Part shown: in pieces, positions 16,051-24,396 of the stretch
Layout of the letters: each line of letters opens with the position of its first letter
How positions within the stretch are numbered: position 1 is the first letter of the stretch
Origin: Acidimicrobiales bacterium
Lineage (GTDB): Bacteria > Actinomycetota > Acidimicrobiia > Acidimicrobiales > RAAP-2
NCBI GenBank assembly: GCA_017883065.1
Contig: JADGOG010000012.1
Span: 1-35,062, forward strand
Reading direction: 5' to 3'
DNA length: 35,062 nucleotides
Notes under the pieces: model-generated
The model's input: the letters and a program-made list of their open reading frames with translations, nothing else
Told to the model about the DNA's origin: nothing
The model's database searches: none
Position numbers and translations under genes: made by a program

Positions 16051-17415
16051 ATGGCACGCCGAGATCGCAGACGGGGCGGTGCCCACAGTGCCTCCCGCGG
16101 CGGCTCTCGGCCATCCACCACTCCGTCGATCGACGAGGAGGGTGCGGCCACTGGCGCAGCGGCCGTGGCCGACCCCGGCGTCCCCCTGAGCCGCAAGGAG
16201 CGCCGGGAGGCCAGATCCTCCGATGACGGCGCCACCGGCCCACGCAAGAAGAAGCGTTCCAAACACCCCTGGCTCGACCGGGTCCTGCTCGCCGGTGTGG
16301 TGCTGGTGGCGTTGGCCCTGGTGGGGGTGGGGTTCAGCTACTTCTACGTCGAGTACCGCTTCAGCCAGGTCACCAAGGTGGCGGTCCGGCACCTGAAGAA
16401 GGCTCCGGTCGGCCAGCCCTTCAACGTGTTGCTCATCGGCTCGGACTCGAGAGTCGGCCTGACCCCGGCCCAGCAGACCCACCTCGGCGATCAGTCCAAC
16501 GCCGGCGGGCAGCGGAGCGACGTGGTCAAGATCGTGCACATCGTGCCGGCCACCGGCCAGATCAGCGTGCTGTCGATCCCGAGGGACACCGTGGTCACTG
16601 TGGCCGGTGACACCAGTGAGATCGGCAAGTACAACCGGATCAACTCGACCTACAACGCCGGTCCCGACCAATTGGTCCAGACCATCGAGGCCAACTTCGG
16701 GATACCCATCGAGCACGTGGTGCAGATCAACTTCGACGGGCTGCAGGGTGCGGTCGACGCCATCGGAGGGATCCGGCTCAACTTCCCGTTTCCGGCCAAG
16801 GACACCTATACCGGGCTGATCGTCACCCAACCGGGGTGCCAGGTGCTCAACGGGGGCTATGGGCTGGCGCTTGCCCGCAGCCGCCACTACCAGTACGAGA
16901 AGAACGGCTACTGGCAGTACGACGGCACCAGTGACTTCGGTCGGATCCAGCGACAGAACGCCTTCTTGAAGGCGGTGATCAACGAGGCCGAAACCAAGTA
17001 CAACCCCCTCACTCTGAACGCATTCATCGGATCGGTCGTCCAAGGGGTGACCATCGATTCCACCTTCACGGTGAGCGACCTGGTCAACCTGTCCCGCGAG
17101 TTCCACACGTTCGCTTCGGACTCCCTGGCCACGGCCACGCTGCCCACCTACTCGCAGTACTCCTCGGAATTCGGTTATCTCGGGTCGGTGCTCTACGTCG
17201 AACAGCCCCAGGCCACGGCGGTGATCACCCAATTCCTCAGCGGCCCTCCCGACCAGGCGCTAGCACCGCCACCGGGACCCTACGGCGTAGCGGCGACCAC
17301 CACCACGACCGCCCCGGTCTCCACCGTGGTCAGCGGCGGGACGACGCCGGGGACGAGTGCTCCGTCCAGCACCACCACATCGATCGAGACGGACTTCGAC
17401 CCGACCCCCTGCTGA
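16051..17415 (+). CDS. LytR-CpsA-Psr family cell-wall ligase
   Basis: LCP-family phosphotransferase of 454 residues, the class that attaches lipid-linked glycopolymers to peptidoglycan outside the cell. A basic cytosolic N terminus (residues 1-76, with KKKRSKH) precedes one membrane helix (about 77-99). The LCP domain begins at FNVLLIGSDSR (124-134) with Asp132 and Arg134, then QRSDVVKIVHI (Arg155, Asp157) and SIPRDT (Arg178), the expected pyrophosphate-binding set. RINSTYNAGP and ALARSRHY are further LCP segments. The C-terminal 60 residues are Pro/Thr/Ser-rich. The gene separates the two SUF clusters but has its own promoter, so a functional link to SUF is unlikely. Confidence 0.9.
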   Translation: MARRDRRRGGAHSASRGGSRPSTTPSIDEEGAATGAAAVADPGVPLSRKERREARSSDDGATGPRKKKRSKHPWLDRVLLAGVVLVALALVGVGFSYFYVEYRFSQVTKVAVRHLKKAPVGQPFNVLLIGSDSRVGLTPAQQTHLGDQSNAGGQRSDVVKIVHIVPATGQISVLSIPRDTVVTVAGDTSEIGKYNRINSTYNAGPDQLVQTIEANFGIPIEHVVQINFDGLQGAVDAIGGIRLNFPFPAKDTYTGLIVTQPGCQVLNGGYGLALARSRHYQYEKNGYWQYDGTSDFGRIQRQNAFLKAVINEAETKYNPLTLNAFIGSVVQGVTIDSTFTVSDLVNLSREFHTFASDSLATATLPTYSQYSSEFGYLGSVLYVEQPQATAVITQFLSGPPDQALAPPPGPYGVAATTTTTAPVSTVVSGGTTPGTSAPSSTTTSIETDFDPTPC

Positions 17416-17446
17416 TCGGCGGCGTACAGGCCGGCTCACCGTCGTC

Positions 17447-17467
17447 CGGTCCGCCGGAATCGGACCG
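17447..17467. terminator. Bidirectional hairpin between LCP and sufU
   Basis: CGGTCCG (17447-17453), loop CCGGAAT, CGGACCG (17461-17467): a perfect 7-bp stem in the 68-base gap between two convergent genes. No U-tract. Confidence 0.5.
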
Positions 17468-17483
17468 TGGCCGGCAACAGGAG

Positions 17484-17996
17484 TCAGCCGGCCGACTCGA
17501 TCTCGTCGAGGCCCTGGGCCAGCGTGTTCCAGCTGAGGGTGGCGCACTTGATGCGCACGGGGAACTTGACCACACCCTGCAGGGCGGCCAGCTCGCCGAG
17601 GGCGTCGATGTCGATGGCCTCGGGCTCGGGAACGTCGATGGTCGCCTCGGCACCTTCGCCTTGCTGGCCGGCGCCGGGCGGGAGGGTGGACTCGTGGATG
17701 GACATCATCCCCTTGAACGTCTTGATCAGGTCACGCACCTCGGTGACCGGCCTGCCCTTGACGGCGGCCGACATCAGCGACGCCGAGGACTGGCTGATCG
17801 AGCATCCGGTCCCGGCAATCTTGATGTCCGACACGACGCCGTCGTGCACGTCGAGGGTGACCACGATCTCGTCACCGCAGAGGGGATTGAACCCCTCGAC
17901 CCTCTGGGCCGGGGGTGACTCCAACTCGCCGCGGTTCCGCGGCGAGCGGTAGTGGTCCAGGATGATCTCGCGGTAGAGGTCCTCGAGTCCGGGCAT
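17484..17996 (-). CDS. sufU: SufU sulfur-transfer protein
   Basis: Zinc-dependent sulfurtransferase that accepts persulfide sulfur from SufS; 170 residues. The start ATG 17996 lies behind GAAGGG, 67 bases after the sufS stop. The conserved opening is LYREIILDHYRSPRNRG. Zinc ligands appear as Cys40 and Asp42 (NPLCGDE), Cys65 (GTGCSIS) and Cys151 (KCATLSW). It is longer than the usual roughly 150 residues because of an acidic, Gly/Pro-rich insertion (about 102-128) before the IDALGELAALQGV helix, a region where B. subtilis SufU has only a short loop. It is the last gene of the minus-strand unit sufC2-sufS-sufU. Confidence 0.93.
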   Translation of the reverse strand: MPGLEDLYREIILDHYRSPRNRGELESPPAQRVEGFNPLCGDEIVVTLDVHDGVVSDIKIAGTGCSISQSSASLMSAAVKGRPVTEVRDLIKTFKGMMSIHESTLPPGAGQQGEGAEATIDVPEPEAIDIDALGELAALQGVVKFPVRIKCATLSWNTLAQGLDEIESAG

Positions 17997-18063
17997 CAGC
18001 GAACGCCCTTCGGGCGACGACGGTCACAGGCAGGGCGCACGGGAGCAGCGTACCTGTCGCGGC

Positions 18064-19353
18064 TCATGCGAAGAACGCTCCCGCCTCGGCCAGAGCGTCG
18101 GCCAGGGTGTCCACATCGGACTCGTCGTTGTAGAGGCCGAAGGAGGCCCGGGCGGTTGCGTTGACGCCCAGTCGGCGCATCAGGGGTTTGGCACAGTGAT
18201 GGCCGGCGCGCACGCACACGCCGTACTGGTCGAGGATCTGGGAGATGTCGTGGGGGTGCACGTCACGGTAGGAGAAGGAGAGCACGCCTCCCCGTGCGGC
18301 CGGGTCGGCCGGCCCGAAGATGAGGAGGTCGTCACCGAATCGGTCGGCCAGCGTGGTCATGGCGTAGTTGGTGAGGCCGATCTCGTGGCGACGGACGGTC
18401 TCCATGCCGATGGCGCCGAGATAGTCGACGGCCGCGCCCAGGCCGATGGCCTCGGTGATCGGCGGGGTGCCCGCCTCGAACCGCCAGGGGATGTCGTTGG
18501 GCGTGAACCCTTCCTTGCGCACGTCGAGGATCATCTCGCCGCCCCCGAGGAACGGTGGCAGGCTGTTCAACAGTTCCTCCTTGCCCCACAGCACCCCGAT
18601 GCCGGTGGGCCCGAGCATCTTGTGGGAGCTGAAGGCCAGGAAGTCGACGCCCAGGGCGGTCACGTCGGTGGGGAGATGGGGAACCGACTGTGCCCCGTCG
18701 GCCACCACCAGCGCACCGGCGGCGTGGGCCACATCGGCGATGTGTCGGATCGGGGGCAGGGTGCCGAGCACGTTGGACATGCAGGTGACCCCCACAAGCT
18801 TGGCCCCGTCGACCAGCCGGTCGAGCCGGTCGAGCTCGAGCTGCCCGTCGTCGTCGACCGGGATCCAGCGAATGGTGATGCCCCGCTCCTCGGCCAGCAT
18901 CTGCCAGGGGACGATGTTGGCGTGGTGCTCCATTTCGGTGAGGACGACGACATCGCCCGAGTGCAGGTGGGTACGACCCCAGGAGTGAGCTACCAGGTTG
19001 AGGCCCTCGGTGGCGTTCTTGGTGAAGACGATCTCACGGGACGGGTCGGGTGCCCCGATGAAGCGACCGACCTTGCGGCGGGCTTCCTCGAAGCGCCGGG
19101 TTGCCTCCTCGGCGATGGTGTAGACCCCGCGGTGCACATTGGCGTGGGTGGTCTCGTCGTACTCACGCATGGCGTCGAGTACCTGGGTGGGTCGTTGGGA
19201 CGACGCCGCCGTGTCGAGGTAGGTGATCGGGTGCCCGTGCACCTCTCGGCTGAGCAGCGGGAAGTCCTTGCGGAGGGTGGCCACGTCGAGCGGCTGGGCG
19301 CCGGTCGACATCACGGCGTCAGTGGTGGAGTCGGCGTCGTTCACGTGCGCCAT
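18064..19353 (-). CDS. sufS: SufS cysteine desulfurase
   Basis: PLP-dependent cysteine desulfurase of 429 residues that supplies sulfur for Fe-S clusters. Landmarks are YLDTAASSQRP (45-55), THANVHRGVYTI (69-80), MEHHANIVPW (141-150) and DGAQSVPH (219-226). The PLP-binding lysine is Lys245 in SSHKMLGPTG and the catalytic cysteine is Cys387 in RAGHHCAKPLM, the group II (SufS) context that works with SufU. The start ATG 19353 lies 13 bases inside the end of sufC2 with GAAGGG 8 bases upstream, so the two are probably translationally coupled. Confidence 0.95.
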   Translation of the reverse strand: MAHVNDADSTTDAVMSTGAQPLDVATLRKDFPLLSREVHGHPITYLDTAASSQRPTQVLDAMREYDETTHANVHRGVYTIAEEATRRFEEARRKVGRFIGAPDPSREIVFTKNATEGLNLVAHSWGRTHLHSGDVVVLTEMEHHANIVPWQMLAEERGITIRWIPVDDDGQLELDRLDRLVDGAKLVGVTCMSNVLGTLPPIRHIADVAHAAGALVVADGAQSVPHLPTDVTALGVDFLAFSSHKMLGPTGIGVLWGKEELLNSLPPFLGGGEMILDVRKEGFTPNDIPWRFEAGTPPITEAIGLGAAVDYLGAIGMETVRRHEIGLTNYAMTTLADRFGDDLLIFGPADPAARGGVLSFSYRDVHPHDISQILDQYGVCVRAGHHCAKPLMRRLGVNATARASFGLYNDESDVDTLADALAEAGAFFA

Positions 19354-20117
19354 GCATCGTACCCTTCGGCTTCGAGTTGCTCGGCCAGCTCGGGCCCGCC
19401 CTCGGCCACGATCACGCCGTCCACCAGCAGGTGGACCCGGTCGGCGGCCAGCTCGTCGAGCATGCGCTGGTAGTGGGTGATGACCAGGACGCCCAACTCG
19501 GGCCGGGTCTCCCGAACCGTGTGCACGCCGCGGGCCACCGTGCGCAGGGCGTCCACGTCGAGCCCGGAGTCGGTCTCGTCGAGCACGGCCAGCTCCGGCT
19601 CGAGGATGGCCATCTGGAGGATCTCGTTGCGCTTCTTCTCTCCGCCGGAGAAGCCGTCGTTGAGGTGCCGCTCACCGAACGCCGGGTCCATGCCCAGCTT
19701 CTCCATCCACTCCATCATCATCAGCCGCACCTCGAGCACGGACATGTCCATGCCCCGTCGGGCGGACAGTGCCTGGCGGAGGAATTGGATGACCGGCACG
19801 CCGGCGATCGACTCGGGCTCCTGGAAGGCCAGGAACATGCCGGCCTTCCCCCGGACGTCAGTCGACCAGGAGGTGACGTCCTCGCCCTTGAACCGGATGG
19901 CTCCCGAGTCGACCACGTAGGCCGGGCTACCCAGCAGGACATTGGCCAAGGTGGACTTTCCCGAGCCGTTGGGCCCCATCAGGGCGTGGACCCGGCCCGA
20001 CTCCACGGTGAGATCGACGCCCTTGAGGATGGGGACGCCCTCGACCGACACGTGCAGGTCCTCGATCTCGAGGAGCGGCGGCGGAGGTTCGGGGTCGGCT
20101 GCGGCTTCACTGGACAC
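19341..20117 (-). CDS. sufC: SufC ATPase, second copy
   Basis: Second SufC-type ABC ATPase, 258 residues, start GTG 20117. Walker A is GPNGSGKST (48-56), the Q-loop segment AFQEPESIAGVPV (97-109), the signature FSGGEKKRNE (156-165), Walker B LAVLDE followed by TDSGLDVDAL, and the switch histidine His215 is in THYQRML, which is closer to the canonical SufC sequence than the first copy. It leads a unit with sufS and sufU and no scaffold gene. It has a TAGGAT box 7 bases before the GTG, and the shared SUF element lies upstream. Either ATPase could pair with SufB/SufD, or the two could form a mixed SufC dimer. Confidence 0.93.
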   Translation of the reverse strand: MSSEAAADPEPPPPLLEIEDLHVSVEGVPILKGVDLTVESGRVHALMGPNGSGKSTLANVLLGSPAYVVDSGAIRFKGEDVTSWSTDVRGKAGMFLAFQEPESIAGVPVIQFLRQALSARRGMDMSVLEVRLMMMEWMEKLGMDPAFGERHLNDGFSGGEKKRNEILQMAILEPELAVLDETDSGLDVDALRTVARGVHTVRETRPELGVLVITHYQRMLDELAADRVHLLVDGVIVAEGGPELAEQLEAEGYDAWRT

Positions 20118-20124
20118 GCTGTTG

Positions 20125-20130
20125 ATCCTA
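20125..20130 (-). promoter_or_regulatory. Possible -10 box or RBS for sufC2
   Basis: TAGGAT on the minus strand, 7 bases before GTG 20117. It can be read as a leaderless -10 box like many others here, or as a weak ribosome binding site (AGGA) if transcription starts at the upstream shared element. Confidence 0.35.
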
Positions 20131-20140
20131 GCTCCATTCC

Positions 20141-20168
20141 GGAGTTTCTCCTACAAGAATAGGGACAA
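20141..20168 (-). promoter_or_regulatory. Shared SUF promoter/operator, copy 2 (sufC2)
   Basis: On the minus strand reads TTGT-CC-CTAT-TCTTG-TAGGAGAAA-CTCC toward sufC2-sufS-sufU. GGAG-AAA-CTCC is a perfect inverted repeat, and TATTCT within it is a good -10 box. The TTGT, CTAT and TAGGAGAAA blocks and both spacers match the copy before sufB. Confidence 0.65.
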
Positions 20169-20223
20169 TGCGGTGCCTGTCCCCTGGTGCCCCGGCAATT
20201 ACGCAGCAGCCCAGGTCAGCCGG

Positions 20224-20229
20224 TACGGT
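20224..20229 (+). promoter_or_regulatory. -10 box for the debranching enzyme
   Basis: TACGGT, 6 bases before ATG 20236; leaderless. It lies in the same short gap as the divergent SUF element. Confidence 0.45.
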
Positions 20230-20235
20230 ACCGGC

Positions 20236-22422
20236 ATGGCCGACCCGTGGAATTATGCCGGCCCGGTGGCCCAGTCGGATTCGAGCACCGGATCGGTCAC
20301 CCTGGTCGACGAGTCCACCTTCACCATCAGCGGGGGAGCCGGCGACATCCTGGCCGGAGTGGCCCAGGGCCTCTTCTTCCGGGACACCCGCATCCTGTCA
20401 CGCTTCGAGGTGGTGGTGAACGGGGCCCGGACCGAGCCGCTGGCCGCGGTCACCGACGATCCATTTTCGGCCACCTTCGTGTCGCGGTGCCCACCTGCTC
20501 CCGGCCGGGCCGACTCCACCTTGATGATCTTCCGATCCCGCTATGTGGGACAGGGCATGCGCGAGGACCTGTCCATCCGCAACTTCGGGGACGAGCCGGC
20601 CGCCTGCACGGTCGAAGTCCTCATGGAGTCCGACTTCGCCGACCTGTTCGCGGTGAAGGAGGGTCGGGCCGAGTCCGACCCTCCGTCAGGGACCCTCTCC
20701 ACCTCGGTGCCGGACGCACCCGGTGGTGGATCCGACACCGGACGGAGGACGGTGGTCCACTCCATCAAACGGGCAGGCGTGTCCCGGGGGGTGGAGATCC
20801 GCTTCAACGGAACGAGAAGCGTGAGCGCCGACATGGCCACCTTCGAGGTCAGCGTGCCGCCTCGCAGCGAGTGGTCGACCTGTATCGAGTTCGCCCCGAT
20901 CATCGACGGGGTGGCCATCAACCCGAGGTACCGGTGCGGCGAGCCGGTCGACCGGGCCACCCCCACCGAGCGCCTGGCCCAGTGGCGGCGGCTGGTCCCC
21001 CAGGTCGAGACCGACCATCCCGGGATCAAGGGGGTGATCGCCAGGAGCAACGAGGACCTGGGGGCCCTACGCATCTTCGACCCTGACTACCCCGAGCGGG
21101 TGGTGGTGGCGGCAGGCGCTCCCTGGTTCATGACCGTCTTCGGCCGCGACTCGCTGCTCACCGCGTGGATGGCGCTGCTCGTCGACCCCGACCTGGCCCG
21201 GGGCGTGCTCCAGACCCTGGCCCGGTTCCAAGGGAACGACGTCGACCCGCGCCACGACGAGGAGCCCGGCAGGATCCTCCACGAGATGCGTTTCGGGGAT
21301 GCCGCATCGCTTTCCCTCGGGGGCGGCAGCATCTACTACGGCACGGCCGATGCCACCCCGCTCTTCGTGATGCTGCTGGGCGAGATGCGCCGGTGGGGGG
21401 TGGCCCGCGAGATGGTCGACGAGCTCCTGCCCAACGCGGCCCGCGCCATCGAGTGGATCGAGCACTTCGGGGACGCCGACGGGGACGGCTACGTGGAGTA
21501 CCAGCGGGCCACCGAACGGGGGCTGGCCAACCAGGGGTGGAAGGACAGCTGGGACGGCATCCGCTACGCGGACGGGACGGTGGCGGAGGGCGCCATCGCC
21601 CTCTGCGAGGTGCAGGCCTACACCTACGGCGCCTATCTGGCCAGTGCCCACTTCGCCTTCGAGGTCGGTGACACCGCCACCTACGACCGCTTCCGGACCA
21701 AGGCCACCCAGCTGAAGGCGGCGTTCAACCGCGACTTCTGGCTGGAGGACGAGGGGTGGTTCGCCGTCGGACTCGACGCCGACAAGCGGCCCATCGACTC
21801 ACTCACCTCCAACATCGGGCACTGCCTGTGGACCGGGATCGTGGACGAGGACAAGGCCCACCGGGTGGCCGAGGCGCTCATGTCGCCGGCCATGTTCACC
21901 GGCTGGGGCGTGCGCACCCTGTCCTCCAAGGGCGGCGGCTACAACCCGATCAGCTACCACTGCGGATCGGTGTGGCCGCACGACACCGCCATCGTGGCCG
22001 CCGGACTGGCCCGGTACGGCTACGACGACGCCGCCCAACGATTGATCTTCGGGCTGTTCGACGCCGCCCAGGCCCAGGGTGGCCGACTGCCCGAGCTGTT
22101 CAGCGGCCTGGATCGGGGCGAGCTGTCGGTCCCGGTCGGCTACCCCACGTCGTGCTCGCCCCAGGCGTGGGCGGCCGCCTCGCCGCTGCTCTGCCTGCGG
22201 ACCCTGCTCCGGCTCGACCCGTGGGTCCCTTACGGCAAGACCTGGCTGTCGCCCAACCTCCCCGAGTCGATCGGCTACCTCAAGGTGGAGGGCATCCCCC
22301 TGGCCGGCTCGCGGGTGACCGTCGAGGTGGGCACCGAGGTCCCCGGGGGAGTGTCGGTCACCGGGCTGCCCTCCGACATCGAGTTGATCCGCGAGCCACG
22401 GAGGCCCTCCACCGCGGTGTGA
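20236..22422 (+). CDS. Glycogen debranching-type amylo-alpha-1,6-glucosidase
   Basis: Predicted cytosolic glycoside hydrolase of 728 residues. The start ATG 20236 is chosen over an open frame to 19942 that is a shadow of sufC2. The N-terminal beta domain (about 15-230) has the pattern of the debranching enzyme N-terminal domain: STFTISGGAGDILAGVAQGLFFRDTRILSRFEVVVNG. The catalytic six-hairpin toroid domain follows from about 275, with PWFMTVFGRDSLLTAWMALL (around residue 300), DGDGYVEYQRATERGLANQGWKDSWD and NPISYHCGSVWPHDTAIVAAG, which carry the expected acidic residues. Expected role: release of alpha-1,6 branches from glycogen or related glucans. Single-gene unit. Confidence 0.85.
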   Translation: MADPWNYAGPVAQSDSSTGSVTLVDESTFTISGGAGDILAGVAQGLFFRDTRILSRFEVVVNGARTEPLAAVTDDPFSATFVSRCPPAPGRADSTLMIFRSRYVGQGMREDLSIRNFGDEPAACTVEVLMESDFADLFAVKEGRAESDPPSGTLSTSVPDAPGGGSDTGRRTVVHSIKRAGVSRGVEIRFNGTRSVSADMATFEVSVPPRSEWSTCIEFAPIIDGVAINPRYRCGEPVDRATPTERLAQWRRLVPQVETDHPGIKGVIARSNEDLGALRIFDPDYPERVVVAAGAPWFMTVFGRDSLLTAWMALLVDPDLARGVLQTLARFQGNDVDPRHDEEPGRILHEMRFGDAASLSLGGGSIYYGTADATPLFVMLLGEMRRWGVAREMVDELLPNAARAIEWIEHFGDADGDGYVEYQRATERGLANQGWKDSWDGIRYADGTVAEGAIALCEVQAYTYGAYLASAHFAFEVGDTATYDRFRTKATQLKAAFNRDFWLEDEGWFAVGLDADKRPIDSLTSNIGHCLWTGIVDEDKAHRVAEALMSPAMFTGWGVRTLSSKGGGYNPISYHCGSVWPHDTAIVAAGLARYGYDDAAQRLIFGLFDAAQAQGGRLPELFSGLDRGELSVPVGYPTSCSPQAWAAASPLLCLRTLLRLDPWVPYGKTWLSPNLPESIGYLKVEGIPLAGSRVTVEVGTEVPGGVSVTGLPSDIELIREPRRPSTAV

Positions 22423-22446
22423 GCGTGTCCGGTCCGGGTCCTGCGA

Positions 22447-23064
22447 TCACCAGCCCCGGTCGACCCACTCCTGGAGGTGCGGCGTCTCTGCGCCGATCGA
22501 GGTCCCGACCCCGTGTCCGGGCAGCACCAGGGTGTCCGGGCCGAAGGCGGCGAAGAGACGACCCTCGATGGACTCGATGATGGTGCCGAAGTCGGAGTAC
22601 TCGAACGACGTGTTGCCCGGCCCTCCCGGAAACAGCGTGTCCCCGGTGAACAGCAATGGCGTGCCCTCGACGGTGAAGCACATCGAGCCCGGGGTGTGGC
22701 CCGGGGTGGCGATGGTCCCCACCCGCAGCCGCCCCACCTGGAGGGTCGAGCGGTCCTCGAGGATCTGGTCGTAGGAGGGAAGCATGGCGGCGTCGGCCTG
22801 GGTGACCGCCACGTCGATTCCCGCGTTGCGCACCGCCTCCACCGCCTGGATGTGGTCCCAGTGCCCGTGGGTCTCGACCACCTGGCGCACATTGAGGGCC
22901 GAACACAGCTCGAGGAGCTTGTCGTGCTCGTTTGCCGCGTCGATCAGAAGGGACTCGCCGGTCGACCGGCAGCGCAGGATGTAGACGTTGTTGTCGACCG
23001 GGCCGACCACGAGGCGGTGGACCTCGACCGCGGTGTCTTGATAGTCGATGACGGTGGCGACCAC
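22447..23064 (-). CDS. MBL-fold hydrolase, glyoxalase II-like
   Basis: Metallo-beta-lactamase-fold hydrolase of 205 residues, GTG start 23064 with a perfect AGGAGG 9 bases upstream, the strongest ribosome site in the window. The metal motif THGHWDH at 65-71 gives His66, His68, Asp70 and His71. PGHTPGS (His123), FTGDTLFPGGPG (Asp142) and LPGHG (His184) complete the binuclear site, as in glyoxalase II-type hydrolases. It is cytosolic and single-domain, lacking the C-terminal glutathione domain of true GloB, so another thioester or lactone is likely. It is convergent with the debranching gene, 24 bases apart, and divergent from the acyl-CoA dehydrogenase. Confidence 0.85.
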   Translation of the reverse strand: MVATVIDYQDTAVEVHRLVVGPVDNNVYILRCRSTGESLLIDAANEHDKLLELCSALNVRQVVETHGHWDHIQAVEAVRNAGIDVAVTQADAAMLPSYDQILEDRSTLQVGRLRVGTIATPGHTPGSMCFTVEGTPLLFTGDTLFPGGPGNTSFEYSDFGTIIESIEGRLFAAFGPDTLVLPGHGVGTSIGAETPHLQEWVDRGW

Positions 23065-23087
23065 TGATTGAGACCTCCTCCCAGGTC

Positions 23088-23093
23088 AGCGTA
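23088..23093 (-). promoter_or_regulatory. -10 box for the MBL gene at 23064
   Basis: TACGCT on the minus strand, 23 bases before GTG 23064. The short leader carries AGGAGG, so this gene is not leaderless. Confidence 0.4.
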
Positions 23094-23192
23094 GTTGGCC
23101 GCCCGGACGTGCTGGTCACCGGCGGTCCGGTTCTGGTAGACAAACGGGGAACATCGCTCCCGGGTCGGAGCGTTCACGAGATGGAGAACACG

Positions 23193-24308
23193 ATGAACTT
23201 CGCCTTCAGCGAGGAGCAGGACGAGCTGCGCAAGTCGGTCAAGCGCTTCCTCGACGACAAGTCTCCCGAGACGGAGGTGCGCCGGCTCATGGAGACCACC
23301 GAGGGGTACGACCCGGCGGTGTGGACCCAAATGGCCGAGCAGCTGGGCCTCCAGTCGCTCACCATCCCCGAGGAGTACGGCGGCTCGGGCTTCTCCTATG
23401 TCGAGCTCATCGTGGTGCTCGAGGAGATGGGAAGCGCCCTGCTGTGCGCACCGTTCTTCTCCACGGTGGCCCTGGCCGCCAACGCCATCCTGACCTCCGG
23501 CGACACCAAGGCCATGGAGTACCTCCTGCCCGGCATCGCCGCCGGCGAGACCATCGCCACCCTGGCCTTCACCGAGGACTCCGGTCGGTGGGATGCCGAG
23601 GGCATCACCCTTGCCGCCGTGCCCTCGGGCGACGGCTGGGCCCTCAACGGGCACAAGTCCTTCGTTATCGACGGCCACGTGGCCGATCTGATCCTGGTGG
23701 TGGGCCGCACCTCTGCCGGCCTCTCCCTCTTCGGGGTGAAGAGCGACGCCGCCGGCCTCATCCGCACTCCACTCGCCACCATGGACCAGACCCGCAAGCA
23801 GGCCCGCCTCGAGTTCGCCGACACCCCGGCCTGGCTGATCGGGACCGACGGCGGGGCCGAGCCCGGCCTCTCCAAGACGCTCGACCTGGCCGCCGTGGCC
23901 CTGGCCGCCGAGCAGGTCGGTGGCGCCCAGCGCTGCCTCGACAGCTCGGTCGAGTACGCCAAGACCCGCATCCAGTTCGGCCGCCCGATCGGCAGCTTCC
24001 AGGCCATCAAGCACAAGTGCGCCGACATGCTGTTGGAGGTGGAGTCGGCCAAGTCCGCCGCCTACTACGCCGGATGGGCCGCCGCCGAGGACTCCGACGA
24101 GCTGCCGGTGGTGGCCAGCCTGGCCAAGTCCTACTGTTCGGAGGCCTACTTCCACGCCGCCGCAGAGACCATCCAGATTCACGGAGGCATCGGCTTCACC
24201 TGGGAGCATCCCGCCCACCTGTACTTCAAGCGGGCCAAGTCCTCCGAGCTGATGCTGGGTGACCCCTCCTACCATCGTGAGCTGCTGGCTCAACGCATCG
24301 GCATCTGA
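23193..24308 (+). CDS. Acyl-CoA dehydrogenase family protein
   Basis: FAD-dependent acyl-CoA dehydrogenase-fold protein of 371 residues. The start ATG 23193 lies 6 bases after GGAG; ATG 23181 is possible. Features are the N-terminal helical domain FAFSEEQDELRKSVKRFL, IPEEYGGSGFSYVE, the middle-domain AFTEDSG, and the C-terminal RIQFGRPIGSFQAIKHKCADM and HGGIGFTWEHPAHLYFKRAK. Where well-studied members have the catalytic base in a YEGT motif, this one reads MLGDP (Leu355 at the Glu position), as seen in many actinobacterial FadE proteins, some of which work as non-catalytic partners. Substrate unknown. No partner acyl-CoA dehydrogenase lies in the window. Confidence 0.88.
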   Translation: MNFAFSEEQDELRKSVKRFLDDKSPETEVRRLMETTEGYDPAVWTQMAEQLGLQSLTIPEEYGGSGFSYVELIVVLEEMGSALLCAPFFSTVALAANAILTSGDTKAMEYLLPGIAAGETIATLAFTEDSGRWDAEGITLAAVPSGDGWALNGHKSFVIDGHVADLILVVGRTSAGLSLFGVKSDAAGLIRTPLATMDQTRKQARLEFADTPAWLIGTDGGAEPGLSKTLDLAAVALAAEQVGGAQRCLDSSVEYAKTRIQFGRPIGSFQAIKHKCADMLLEVESAKSAAYYAGWAAAEDSDELPVVASLAKSYCSEAYFHAAAETIQIHGGIGFTWEHPAHLYFKRAKSSELMLGDPSYHRELLAQRIGI

Positions 24309-24396
24309 CCAACGACCATGAAGGCCTACGCGCCGGCGCCCGTGGGGGCTGCCACGCTCCGAACCGCCCGTGACCCTGGCGTGCTCCGAACTGGCC

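Noticed and set aside
15145-17232. 695-residue open frame on the minus strand opposite sufC and the LCP gene
   Set aside because: It is the high-GC shadow of two well-supported genes; its translation is Val/Gly/His-rich and lacks any motif.
18269-18277. TAGGAGAAG inside sufS, similar to the SUF operator core (also at 28446-28454 in aceE)
   Set aside because: Only the short core matches; the TTGT and CTAT blocks are missing and both lie within coding sequence.
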